Positions 48,408 to 60,284 of a stretch of 64,000 nt of DNA are shown in pieces; the first letter of the stretch is position 1, and each line of letters opens with the position of its first letter. The notes below the pieces were generated by a model, which was given only the letters and a program-made list of their open reading frames with translations, was not told where the DNA came from and searched no databases. The position numbers were made by a program, and so were the translations under genes. Source of the stretch: Nemopilema nomurai (lineage: Eukaryota > Cnidaria > Scyphozoa > Rhizostomeae > Rhizostomatidae); contig ML133433.1 in the NCBI GenBank assembly GCA_003864495.1, forward strand, positions 876,200 through 940,199, in the 5' to 3' direction.

Positions 48408-48589
48408 CTTTGTGAATAAGCTTAGATCGTAACTCGTCAGCAAAGTACTTCAAAAATGTCCTCGTAGCGATATACGAGTTCAAAATTGTGTCGATTGTGA
48501 AGAACTCTCGTGAAATGTTTCCAACGCGAAAGTTCAGCAAAGTATGCAAAGTGAAAGTGTAGAAGCCGAGTATTTGTATCATCGCAATC

Positions 48590-48597
48590 TGACGTCA
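48590..48597. promoter_or_regulatory. CRE palindrome upstream of the module 4 gene
   Basis: TGACGTCA lies about 183 bp before the ATG at 48407. A - strand open stretch of 70 codons begins just inside it and overlaps exon 1 in another frame; it is conserved in all modules but has no recognisable features and may be leader sequence. Confidence 0.45.
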
Positions 48598-50243
48598 CAA
48601 TCAAAAATTGAAGCATTAAAAATCTGCTGTGATTGGTCGAAATGCCTTATTCCGAACGTTGCGTGGATGCAATTATGTGACGCAACAATCAAAAGATGCA
48701 CTTGATTTGCCATTTCAACAGAAGCAGAAATCATCCTTTTAAACTATCTAATAAATACAAATCAGTACTAAAATACAAGCTGGCCTAACTACTTTCTGAG
48801 AAAATAAGAAACACTCCTCGATACATAGGTTTAAATAGGGATGATTAAAAGGAAAGACGTAGTACAGGCAGCAAATATTTGTGAAAATATTCTAAGCAGT
48901 TTTGCATCTTCTCTGCTCTTCATGCTTAAGCAACAAGTATAATTGAAAAATGGGCCTCAAGGTTTTGCGTAACTTCAAACGAGTTAACAGCTAGAGTAGA
49001 CAGTCCTGTCCCGCTTAAATATTCCACTTTTGATACCCAGTGGCGTGCTGGAGTCCAAGCTGCAAGTGGGGCAACGAGTCAAAATACCGCCCTCCTCTAG
49101 TTATCTTTACAAGCTGCAGGTTTAGCTAATTCTACACAGCATAATTTGCGCATTAAATAATTAAAAACCTATGACTAAAGACGGTAACTTATTTAGGATA
49201 AATTATAAGTGCCATGAATAATTGTCGTCATTGGAAAAATTAACTCGGTACCTTTTCCCAGTAAAGTGACTAAAAGATCCTTGAAATTAACTTATTATTT
49301 TTGTCTACGCTTGAAAATTTGTACCACACAATGAAATAAACGATTCGGCTGACATTAATATAAACAACTTTGATACTGATATCATCAGTAAAGAATCGTA
49401 AATCAAGTTCCTTAGTAGAGTTTTGTATTGTTCATGGGAACAACTTTTCTGAAGATAGGCCTCCTTGGTAGTTTTCTTGGTTGTAATGGTAAGTGCAACC
49501 TTTCATAGTAGATAATTTGAATCTGTTCGAAACTTCATTCCAAATGGAGTGATTTGAAAACTTTTGGGGACCGCCCGTGAAACCCCATTCAACATCGGTG
49601 TTCAGTCCCACTCCCCCACTATCAGACAGCGGCGCGGTCCCTGGCCTCGCCTTCATTTTCCAGCATATCTCAAGCCTGCATCCAAGTACCAAATAATTTT
49701 GGTGTAGTAGGGCTTGTTTTCGAGGCTCAAAAGCTCTTTTTCCTTCAGGCCAAACACTTGTCCTGGAAAATGTGATTTGCAGCCATTTTGCATGGACAGA
49801 AATAGCAGAGCGGGAAGCTCTCACCCAATCTGATTGGATAAAGGTAATTGAAATGGAAGAGTCTGTCTTAAAGTCGCCTTGTGTTCGACTGTCAGGCATT
49901 CAGAAATTGTCACCGCCTATCCTATCAACGCGATTCTCAATTTATTGCTTTTGAGCGTGCGCCAAGTCGGTCTCGACGTACAGGCGACCAAATAGAGGTT
50001 CGTCTAAACGCACTGTCCCAAATATTTGGCACAATCATTACGCATGACCAGTAGCGATGGAACAAAGGGGATGTGGGGAAAACATGATAAATACGCATGC
50101 GTCATGCCCCGAATGTTGATTGGCTCAAACGAATCGTTGAGGCCTTTGTCTGAAAGATATAAGTAACTAGAGATTAAAACGAAGTTAAAACTCCAAAACT
50201 TCCAGCAAAGCCAATCACTGCTCTAAGACGTTCTAATTTCAAA
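48598..50243. other. Long spacer 10, distal part, with upstream block of copy 11
   Basis: No gene supported. It is near-identical to 8675-10319. The upstream block contains the CCAATCTGATTGG palindrome near 49825, the CGCATGCG palindrome near 50094, an inverted CCAAT near 50118 and the TATA-like gatataagta at 50156-50165. Confidence 0.6.
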
Positions 50244-51581
50244 ATGGAAGACGGGCCAAACCGGGTAAATCGGCAGATTGAGAACATTGGGTTTGGGAAG
50301 TTTCAAACTGCTGCTTTATTCATCTTGTGGCTACGTATTTTTTCGCACGGGTCTACAGAAAGCCTTGTCGCAATATTGGAGCCGTACCTACGCTGCAAGT
50401 GGAACTTGAGTTACATGACTGCAGCTTGGATTGTTTTGCCTGAAGCCGCAGTGAAAATCGCCGGATCAATTCTGCTTGGAAGGCTGTCTGATAAGTATGG
50501 TAGGCGCAAAATGATGATTTTGGCATTTCTTTTCAATGGTTATCTAAGTTTGCTTTTTTCACTGTCATCCAACGTTTTACTTTTATCGATAATTCGAGGA
50601 AGTATTGGCCTGTCTCGCCAAGTACACTATTATCATTTACATACGCGATGGAGATTTTGCCGATATCCAAGCGTAAATACATCTCAATTTTTGGAGCAGG
50701 GGTATTTGCTGGATGTGGGTATGGAATTATTGCTGCCATGATTTCGCTAAAGTATCTAACATGGAGATGGTTCGATGCAATCTCTGAGACCATACCAATA
50801 GCTATATCTGGTTTTGCAGTGTTATTTCTCCCAGAATCACCACGATTTTTGGCAACTGCTGGAAAATACGATGCAGCAAATAACGTTTTGAAAAAAATTG
50901 CTAAGGTGAATGGATTTGACAATAGGTATACAGCTATTCCCAATTCCAGAGAAGAAAACAACGTAAAAATAAATGTCTTCAAGGGACAACCCTGGAAATA
51001 TGAAAACATCAAAAGGATTTCGTTGATTTCTTTTCTACAATTTTATAGTGGCAGCCTTTCGGCCACTGCACGATATGGTTCAATGCAGTTTGGGGAAAAT
51101 TCAGATGATTCAGAATGTGGAGAATGTTTTAACAATTTGACATACAAGTATCGCTTGGCTGTAGGGTTGGTGACTTGATATCTAGTGCAATATCATATTT
51201 GTTGCTGGCAAAGTCACAAGGAAAGGTACAATGCGACTTCTGGTCATCCTCCTTGCTGTGCTACTTGTGCCATACTACTGGCCTCTGCGTGGGTGGCCCC
51301 TTGTTGTCATTGTAACTCTAACTGTCATAGTTTCGTCGACGCTGAATAGAACTCTTCTAGTTTATAGGGCAGAGCTCCTTCCTACTAGGATTAGAGCGAG
51401 TGGATGTGGCATCTCTGAAGCTGCTAGGCAGCTTGGTTTTTTGTTTGGACAATATATAATCATGTATCTTTACCACTTCAGTAACACTCTTTCGTTTGGC
51501 ATTTTGCATGTATTGACTGCATTAGGTTTGTTCGTGGTACATTGTTGTATCATAGAAACCAAAGAAGAACACTTGAAGTAG
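50244..51581 (+). pseudogene. SVOP-like MFS transporter, copy 11 (subtype C), three single-base deletions
   Basis: Starts MEDGPNRVNRQ. A G is missing near 50611 (ggcctgtctcg), another in the G run at 51164-51166 (gtagggttgg) and a third near 51207 (gctggcaaag). The middle lesion is shared with copy 13. The total loss is three bases, so the C-terminal part reads in the original frame to TAG at 51579-51581. Private changes include DNRYT for DNGYT and IIMYLYHF. Subtype C marks FNNLTYKYRL and STLNRTLL are present. Confidence 0.85.
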
Positions 51582-54038
51582 CATACTTAATCCTGAAATG
51601 ATTTGGTAACCGTTCTTGCCTAGATGAAGTTTTGTTTTATATTTTATATTTTTGCATACCTAATGCTTTTCAATTTCTTAAATCTAAGACCAGTTGTCTT
51701 GCACAGTTAACATTAGGGGTGTATGTGATGCCCCCTTGTATGTTTCAAAAGGGCACTCATTTTTAGCTCGGCTTATTGTTAGCCATCCGGAAAGTCTCTT
51801 GGATCCCGGTTAAGCTTACATTAGGACGAGCCTCCAACACGGCTACAGCCAACTGTAATGTGAATTGTGAAAAGAGCGCAGCTGCAAAAACCACGAACCA
51901 TTTCATCACAAACCATCAACAGATCAAGAACTGACAACCACAACAACAAAATGTCTCCCTGAATAGAACGCAACAAGTACCCATGCTTCCCGGCACGAAC
52001 AAAGACAATCAGAAAGTAAGAAACGGTTATGGATCATCGTTATACAAATTCCTTACAAATGCTTTCGTCGATGAAGTTCTTTGGAAATGTATATCTAAAG
52101 ATTATATAATTTTTGGGTTTAAAAAACGACGCATTTTCATAATTTTCACCATTTCTTGTGACTCATTTTAATGGTGGGATTGAGCGTGACGTCACGGTAG
52201 GCAGATCAATTTATAGTTAAGCAAAACATTTTTTTGCTAAATTTTGGTTTAGCAAAATTTGGCCAAATAGACTATAATTTCTTTCTCCTTTTATCTAACA
52301 TTGGAACGGAGAAAGGTATAGGATATGGTAGTTGAAAGCTAGAAAAACTTATACTTTTTTATGCCTAAAATAGTTTTTGGTTTTATAGAGCGTCCCTAGA
52401 ATGACACGTGATTAACACTTACTGTCAACAATAGTGGCTACATTTACTAAACCCTTTCATAACCTTGACATATTGCCCCCCCCCCCCTTTGACATTCAAA
52501 TGTAAATCGCCGGCTCTCAGGATTAATGGAGATTGATCAGAATGTCATACCCTACCCAATATCATGTTAGGATCCCCTTGTCTCTGCAAATTAGAACTGT
52601 TGTCTAAGGGGAGACATTTTCGCCAGAGATTCATTTTTTTCAATATTTCTTTGAGGGTGCTATAAACCCAAGCACACTAATGCATTCTGTCTCCTCAGTC
52701 TTGCGATAGTGATTGATGCGATTTGTAGGAAATTCATATGTCGTTAGATGTGACCAAATATCATTAGGCTGTAGATATCATTATTTCGTTAAGAAGTTCA
52801 TAAAATGGAGTTCTAGCAGCATCCAATGGTTCTATTCATGTCCCCTTCTACTGGTTATTTCGTACTTGGCAACTCCCTTTTTCTTTGGCTCTCACTGTAG
52901 TCTACTCATAGAAGTTCTTTTGTCCGCCTTTACTTTGTAAACTTATTTTTCTTTCCGTATGTCATGGGAGTTTTGCCAAAAGATAAGCGAAAACACTTAC
53001 TTAATTTTTAATATAATCTATCAACGCTACGGTTAATTGCAGTAATTCAATTTTCCATCTAAGATTCGAGAACCTTCTTTTAAGTTGGTTCTGAAGGAAA
53101 TTAGCCTAATAACTTTTGTGACAAAGATAAAATGTCCCAAATGTATTTGGTTGAGAAAAGCACACATATTATTATTTTCAAAACACAATCAGGCTGGAAA
53201 CCTAATTAGCTGAGCTTTTTAATGAATATTGCTGTCTTTAAATGACTCTGAATGCCGAGAGCAAAAAATCGAGACAGTACAGATTTTGACCGAATTTTAT
53301 TATTTCTATGTTGAACCAAATGTGGCATAAAATCAAAGAGAAGATAGATTTATGTTATCAATTGTGACCTTTGATATCTAAATTCAGCCCCACTCCCCCA
53401 CTATCAAACAGATTCGCGGTCCCTGGCCTCGCCTTCATTTTCCAGCAGATCTCAAGCCTGCATCCAAGTACCAAAAAATTTTGGTGTAGTAGGGCTTGTT
53501 CTTCGGGGCACAAAAGCTCTTTTTCCTTTTCCAAAGGCCAAACACTAGTCCTGGAAAATGTGATTTGCAGCCATTTTGCATGAACAGAATTAGCAGAGCG
53601 GGAAGCTTTCACCCAATCTGATTGGATAAAGGTAATTGAACAAGAAGAGTCACTCTGAAAATCGCAATGTGTTCGACTGCCATGCGTGCAGAAATTGTCA
53701 CGGGCGGCCGCCTATCCTATCAACGTGATTCTCAATTTATTGCTTTTGAGCATGCGTCAATTCGGTCGCATGGTAAGCGCAGCCAAGTAGAAATTGGCCA
53801 AAACGAACGGTTACAAACGTTTGGCACAATCATTACGCATGACCAGTAGCAATGGAACAAAGAGGATGTGGGGAAAACATGGTAAATACGCATGCGTCAT
53901 GCCCCGAATGTTGATTGGCTCAAACGAATCGTTGAGGCCTTTGTCTGAAAGATATAAGTAACTAGAGATTAAAACGAAATTAAAACTCCAAAACTTCCAG
54001 CAAAGCCAATCACTGCTCTAAGACGTTCTAATCTCAAA
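51582..54038. other. Plain intergenic spacer 11, with upstream block of copy 12
   Basis: No gene. CRE at 52187-52194, C-tract at 52476-52487, upstream block from about 53380 with CCAATCTGATTGG at 53613-53625, an inverted CCAAT near 53913 and TATA-like gatataagta at 53951-53960, 86 bp (from TATA) before the ATG. Confidence 0.7.
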
Positions 54039-55379
54039 ATGGAAGACGGGCAAAGTCTGGTAAATCAGCAGATTGAGAACATTGGGTTTGGGAAGTTTCA
54101 AACTGCTGCTTTATTCATCTTGTGGCTACGTATTTTTTCGCACGGGTCTACAGAAAGCCTTGTCGCAATATTGGAGCCGTACCTACGCTGCAAGTGGGAC
54201 TTGAGTTACATGACTGCAGCTTGGATTGTTTTGCCTGAAGCCGCAGTGAAAATCGCAGGATCAATTCTGCTTGGAAGGCTGTCTGATAAGTATGGAAGGC
54301 GCAAAATGATGATTTTGGCATTTCTTTTCAATGCTTACTTAACTTTGCTTTTTTCACTGTCATCCAACGTTTTACTTTTATCGATAATTCGAGGAATAAT
54401 TGGCCTGATCTCGTCAAGTACACTTTTATCATCTACATACGCGATGGAGATTTTGCCGATATCCAAGCGTAAATACATCTCAATTTTTGGAGCAGGGGTA
54501 TTTGCTGGATGTGGGTATGGAATTATTGCTGCCATGATTTCGCTAAAGTATCTAACATGGAGATGGTTCGATGCAATCTCTGAGACCATACCAATAGCTA
54601 TATCTGGTTTTGCAGTGTTATTTCTCCCAGAATCACCACGATTTCTGGCGACTGCCGGCAAATATGATGCAGCCAATAACGTTTTGAAAAAGATTGCTAA
54701 GGTGAATGGATTTGACAATGGGTATACACCTATTTCCAATTCCAGAGACAAAAACAATGTAAAAATAACTGTCTTCAAGAGACAACACTGGAAATATGAA
54801 AACATCAAAAGGATTTTGTTGATATCCTTTCTACAATTTTATGGTGGCAGCCTTTCGGCAACCGCACGATATGGTTCAATGCAGTTTGGGGAAAATTCAG
54901 ATGATTCAGAATGTGGAGATTGTTCAAGCAAATTGACGTACAAGTATCGCTGGGCTGTAGAGGCTGGTGCCTTTATTTCCAGTGCAATATCATATTTGTT
55001 GCTGGACAAAGTCACAAGGAAGCTTTCATTGCGACTTCTGATCATCCTCCTTGCTGTGGTACTTGTGCCATATTACTGGCCTCTGCGTGGGTGGCCTTTT
55101 GTCGTTGTGGTAACTCTCACTGTCATAGTTTCGTCGACTCTGAATAATGTTCTTCTAGTTTATAGGGCAGAGCTCCTACCTACTAGGATTAGAGCGAGTG
55201 GATGTGGCATCTCTGAAGCGGCTAAGCAGCTTGGTTCCTTGCTTGGACAATTCATAACTATGTATCTTTATCACTATAATACGTCTCTTTCGTTTGGCAT
55301 TTTGCATGGATTGACTGCATTGGGTTTGTTCGTGGTTTTTTGTTGTATCATAGAAACCAAAGAAGAACACTTGAAGTAG
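54039..55379 (+). CDS. SVOP-like MFS transporter, copy 12 (subtype A), intact
   Basis: Second fully open copy, 446 residues and single exon, differing from copy 9 by few residues: CKWDLS for CKWNLS, FKRQH for FKGQH, LISFLQF for LLSFLQF, M for K at 281, and EAAKQLGSLLGQF for EAARQLGFLFRQF. It keeps the SVOP-type opening GFGKFQ, motif A (79-89), LPESPRF (196-202), the cysteine pair SECGDC (290-295) and the PTRIR motif (381-385). At the glycine/arginine difference in the LLGQF segment it carries the state most copies share, so it may represent the functional gene best. Expected location is a membrane (vesicle or plasma membrane). Substrate unknown. Confidence 0.92.
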   Translation: MEDGQSLVNQQIENIGFGKFQTAALFILWLRIFSHGSTESLVAILEPYLRCKWDLSYMTAAWIVLPEAAVKIAGSILLGRLSDKYGRRKMMILAFLFNAYLTLLFSLSSNVLLLSIIRGIIGLISSSTLLSSTYAMEILPISKRKYISIFGAGVFAGCGYGIIAAMISLKYLTWRWFDAISETIPIAISGFAVLFLPESPRFLATAGKYDAANNVLKKIAKVNGFDNGYTPISNSRDKNNVKITVFKRQHWKYENIKRILLISFLQFYGGSLSATARYGSMQFGENSDDSECGDCSSKLTYKYRWAVEAGAFISSAISYLLLDKVTRKLSLRLLIILLAVVLVPYYWPLRGWPFVVVVTLTVIVSSTLNNVLLVYRAELLPTRIRASGCGISEAAKQLGSLLGQFITMYLYHYNTSLSFGILHGLTALGLFVVFCCIIETKEEHLK

Positions 55380-56556
55380 CATACTTAATGAATTTGATAA
55401 AAGTGTTAACGTAGAATAAGTTTTGTTTTAATATTTTCTTTTGTATACCTAATGCTTCCTCATTTTTCAAATCTAAGACCAGTTGTCTTGCAGAGTTGAA
55501 CTCGTATTTGATATGGAACATTAGGGGTGTATGTGATGACCCTCCAGTATGTCTCTAAGGGCACTCGTTTTTAGCTCGGTTTATTGTTAGCCATCCGGAA
55601 AGTCTCTTGGATCCCGGTAAAGTTTACATTAATAACGAGCGTCTAACGCGGGTACGGCCAACTGAAATTTGAATTGTGATTATTTAAGGAAAGAACGGAG
55701 CTGCAAAAACCACGAACCATTTCATCACAAGCCATCTAAGTTCAAGAACTGACAACCATAATAGCAAAATGTCTCCCTGATTGGAACGTAACTGGTACCC
55801 ATGCTTCCCGGCATGAACAAAGGCAATTCTAAAACACGACGCATTTTCATAAATTTAACCATTGCATGTGACTAATTGCTGGATTGAGCATGACGTAACA
55901 GTGGGCAGATCAATAGCAGCAGCAGCTGGTAGAAGAAAGTTTGGTGTGGTAATAAGAAATCGATAGCATGCCTTCATGCTTTGAAATCTAAGGGTTTTAT
56001 TCCTGTCATAAGAGGTTTTTGACGATTTTCTTTTAATAAGTGAAGTTTATTCTTAATTAGATAGAGACCATGAAGGCCGGTAAAATAGGAGGCCCACTCA
56101 TGTTTTGCAATTTCTTTCTCCTTCTGTATTAACATTTAGAAAGAGGATGCTATAGCACATGGTCGTAGTAGAAAGCTAGGAAATACTTCCACTGATTTAT
56201 TCATGCCTAAAACTGTTTTGGGTGGTTTGATAGAGCGTCCCTAGAATGACACGTGATTAACACTTACTGTCAACAATAGTGGCTACTTTTACTAAACCCT
56301 TTCACAATTTAGACTTCTTGCCCCCCTCACCCACTTTCAAATACAAATTGCAGGCCTCGAGATTTGCATAGTTGTTGTTGTTGTATGGATTCTTATGTAG
56401 CGATACAGCTTTCAGTTTGTAACAAGAGTTGAGAGAAAGATTAAAGATGTTAATAATCTCGTGTCACATCAGTGATAGATTTGTTCTCATATCTCGACAT
56501 TCCACTGTTCATACTCTTTTTTATCTTGCGTGATGTGGCTCTAGTTTTGCTAAAGA
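55380..56556. other. Spacer after copy 12, before the inverted segment
   Basis: No gene. Begins as the 3' flank shared with copy 8, then switches to long-spacer sequence with the degenerate CRE TGACGTAA near 55891 and the gttgttgttgttg run near 56371. The C-rich tract is reduced (near 56322). Confidence 0.6.
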
Positions 56557-56771
56557 ATGTTACCCTACCCATGTGTAGGTTATGATTCGAACCGTCTTGC
56601 CAGATATAACCGTTGCTTCAGGAGGGGGTGGGGGACACTTCATTTCTATTTTTCACTAAAAGGAGCGTTTACTGACTTTCTGAAGGTTTGGTTTCAAAGC
56701 CTTGTCTTTCAGCCCCCCCCCCCCAAACACACTTTAAAACATCTGCACATTCTCTGCCTAGTGTTTTCCGC

Positions 56772-57870
56772 CCTTCATGAAGAAGATTTAGGAATAGAAG
56801 AACAGACTTTACTTGGAGAGCCACGTTGCCAAAGTGTAGAGAGATGGGCCCCAACTCCAATCGAATTCAGAGATTACGGTTACTCAGAAGAACTTGCGGA
56901 CAGAGGCATCGATGGTATGTAATTCATAAATTGTTAATCAAAGAGATGTGTTGCTAGTTTAAAAATAATAAAGCATGATAGCCTCAAATATTCCTTACAA
57001 TGTTGCAGCTTTTGCTCTAAGTTTTTTATTGTATGAATTGCAAATTCTCAATTTTTTATGAACGGTTTTTCTCATAGGCTCCATGCAAAGAGTTATCCAT
57101 CGACTTGGACTTTCAGTTGCCTACTTTTATGAAACGGATCAGAATCCAGGTGGGTTTTTGATCTCCTCTGTTGGCTGACTAAACCCTTTTACCAATCTTG
57201 GCTGGCTATAGTCGAAACGTTAACAATTGAAAAATAGTAACCAATGTTTGTTTTCTTTCAGGGTGTTCTTCGTGGAGTGAAGATACACTTTTAACGGAAT
57301 ACGCAGTCTTCAGACAAGGAGAAGGACTGCAAAGATGGCAATGTAGGTTTATAAAACATAACATTCAGCTTTGTAAAGAAGGAAATCTATGGACATATAT
57401 CTTGATTAACCAACTTGTAACGGTATACACTAGATGTTTTTTGTTAAAAGCAAAGAAAAAGCACCAATCACGAGCCAAAGTATACCCAGTAGCTAAATTT
57501 AATGAAGATGATTGCTTGGCATTTGTATTAAAGTGCTCAATGATTTAAAGGTTGTGTAAGATTAAGTCAACGATTCAGATGAACTTATTGATGAATTTAT
57601 CCACCCCCGCTCATTCACCAAAAACTTGTTTAAGCCACAATTATGGCAGACTTATAATATTCTTCTTTCGAATTTTATGTCTGACCTCATAATATCTTCC
57701 TTTGCAGAAACATCGGCAAATGGTTAAGTGGAACTCTATTCAAGAGATGACAAATTGCTGCGTCGAGAACGCAGAAACACGCAGGAGGCAAATGACTGCG
57801 GGAAACCTCAGACTCTGCTTGCAAGAGATGGTTGTACTTTGCAAATTAACTTTGCCTGGGGTTGTGAAAT
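56772..57870 (+). pseudogene. Unrecognised spliced gene, module 5, inverted and 5'-truncated
   Basis: The only copy on the + strand. Homology starts inside exon 2 at about 56772 (ccttcatgaagaag). Exon 2 ends at 56914 (donor GTATG), exon 3 is 57078-57149, exon 4 is 57262 to about 57550 (in-frame stop TAA at 57546), and a possible exon 5 begins at 57708 after cctttgcag. Exon 1, the promoter and the first part of exon 2 are missing; a C tract (56713-56724) and unrelated bases lie at the joint. Exon 4 reads TLLTEY where module 4 has TLLMEY. A chimeric frame starting at 56557 runs into exon 2 (see findings). Confidence 0.6.
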
Positions 57871-59360
57871 AACGCGATTGAGCTGCAAGCCTCGAAAATA
57901 ACTGCCTTTTTACTAGAGAAAAGAGCAAGACTTTAAAGCTAGACGATTTACGCAATAGAGGCCTCAATTACGCACTTGTGTAGATGGTCCAGCTATAGAC
58001 TGTAACGGATTATTGTAGTATATTTTGAGACAATATTAATACATTAAATGGATATTTGATAATTCAACAATTTGTTGTTTCTTGTTATTAGTCTTCCGTT
58101 CTACATTGCCTTTATCGATCTATTCAATTGATCTTCCAAGCAAGCAAGCAATTATAATTATTGGGGCTAGAGGCTGAAGACTAGAGGTTAGAAGTTAGAG
58201 GTTAAAGGCAGCTCGGTAGCGGATTTGCACATTGGGCACCTAGCAATGACCACACAACAGTTTGAAATGGGGGGGGGGGGGCTGAACGACGATGTTTTAA
58301 AACCATACCTTCAGAAAGTCAAAAAATGTCCCTTTTTAAAAGTATTAGCTTTATTGCATCCATTTTGTTGTGCAATTCAGTTGTTTAGGACATATTCAAA
58401 CTATCTACTATGAAAATATGAATTTGCCATTACAACCGAGAAAACTAGAAAAGGGGCCTTTAAAAAATGCCTTTGTCAAAGGAAGGTTTTACGATTGCGA
58501 ATGCAAGACGTCATCTTGAAAAAACATATTCATAGTTAAGTAAAAGAAGTGAACTGCTCCCCCCCCAAGGGAACGGTTGTATCTGGCAGGATGTTGGGAA
58601 TGGTAACACGTTCATGGGTAGGGTAACTAGTCATCGCTTTTACAATAGACCGCGCATTCTAGCCCTCCTATTTCTATGATTCAGAAGCTAGTAGCCCTAT
58701 AGACACATAAATTGTATTGGTCAGAATATTTCTACATTCAAGCATTCTACATCTAGGTTTAGATATCAAAGGTCACAATTGATAACATAAAGATATCTTC
58801 TCTTTGATTATATGCCACATTTGAGTCAGCATAGAAATAATAAAATTCCGTCAAAATCTGTACTGTCTCGATTTTTTGCTCTCGGCTTTCCGAGTCATTT
58901 AAAGACAGCAATATTCATGAAAAAGCTCAGCTAATTAGGTTTCCAGCCTGATTGTGTTTTGAAAATAACAATATGTGTGCTTTTCTCAACGAAATACATT
59001 TGGGACATTTTATACTTGTCACGAAAGTTATTAGGCTAATTTCCTTCAGAACCAACTTAAAAAAGGTTCTCGAATCTTAGATGGAAAATTGAATGACAGC
59101 ACTTAACCGTAGCGTTGATAGATTATACTAAAAATTAAGTAAGTGTCTTCGCTTATCTTTTGGAAAAGTTCCCATGTCATACGCAAAGAAAAATAAGTTT
59201 ACAAAGTAAAGGTGGAGAAAACGAACTTGAAAATGAGCCAATGAAGAAGGGAGGTGCCAAGTACGCAATAACCAGTAGAAGGGGACATGTATAGAATCAT
59301 TGGATGCTACTAGAACTCCATTTTATGAACTTCTTAACGAAATAATGATATTTGGTCACA
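57871..59360. other. Inverted composite of spacer fragments
   Basis: No gene. Successive pieces are reverse copies of sequence elsewhere: 57870-58330 of about 29060-29660, 58400-58760 of about 24245-24600, and 58760-59360 of the plain spacer (compare 52780-53370). A G run lies at 58269-58281. The block continues the inversion that begins at 56772. Confidence 0.65.
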
Positions 59361-59929
59361 TCTAATCAAGTGCATCTTTTGATTGTTGCGTCACGCGCGA
59401 GGGACGAGCCCTTTTTGCAGCAAAAATTTACTTTTCTTGACTTCAATGAATCGTCGCACTGTTTCTTTCCAAATAGAATCCTTCTAGCCTTTAAACGCTG
59501 TTGCAAATGCTTTATTTTTCATTTTAATCAAGGGTTTAGAGATTCTATTTGAAATGAAAACCGGAGAAGATAACGGCTAAAATGGAAAACAGAAGCCTAA
59601 CAAGAAATAGTTGTAGTCCTATCTGGTTCATTGATGTTGATAGAAATATCATGGATGAATATTGTAATACTCTAATCAAGTCAACTTAACTAAAAAACGT
59701 GATTCACAAATACAAGAGGTTCAATTTCTTAAAATTATTAAATTTACAACAGTGTTGTTTTGGAGATGAAATGAGATGAAGATTAAATTGAAACGGAACC
59801 TTGACTTTTTCCCTCCTTTTCCTCTAAAAATGCCCCTGAAATTTTCCCTTGTTTAGACATACAGGCCCGTTGAACCTTGTCAATCAAGTCTTTATATATC
59901 TTTTTAGTTACTGAGTAAATTATTGTTAT
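59361..59929. other. DNA not found elsewhere in the window
   Basis: No gene. The left edge contains gtgcatcttttgattgttgcgtca-type sequence, an inverted copy of 60360-60390. An 11-bp inverted repeat (caaatagaatc at 59470-59480, gattctatttg at 59541-59551) with a 60-bp loop lies inside and could be a small fold-back element. Confidence 0.5.
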
Positions 59930-60034
59930 TCAAGGTAAATTAGAAAACAATTTGCAACAATAGATGCTTTTTTGAATAATGTCATTTGATTGTACTAGAT
60001 AATGCATCAGTTCGCAAGAACAAGTTTCTCTTAC

Positions 60035-60094
60035 CTCAGTAGCCGCTTCAGTCAGATCAGATACGCGATTGTGCTTCGAAAGTGCTATCCCCAT
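60035..60094 (-). pseudogene. Orphan first exon of the spliced gene (module 6)
   Basis: A complete 20-codon exon 1 (MGIALSK to AATE, donor GAG|GTAAGA) with its CRE at 60277-60284, but downstream on the - strand there is only unrelated sequence and no exon 2-4. This leaves a promoter and first exon without a gene body. The inverted module 5, which lacks precisely the 5' part, lies 2.4 kb away. Confidence 0.6.
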
Positions 60095-60284
60095 CTTTGT
60101 GAATAAGCTTAGATCGTAACTCGTCAGCAAAGTACTTCAAAAATGTCCTCGTAGCGATATACGAGTTCAAAATTGTGTCGATTGTGAAGAACTCTCGTGA
60201 AATGTTTCCAACGCGAAAGTTCAGCAAAGTATGCAAGGTGAAAGTGTAGAAGCCGAGTATTTGTATCATCGCAATCTGACGTCA

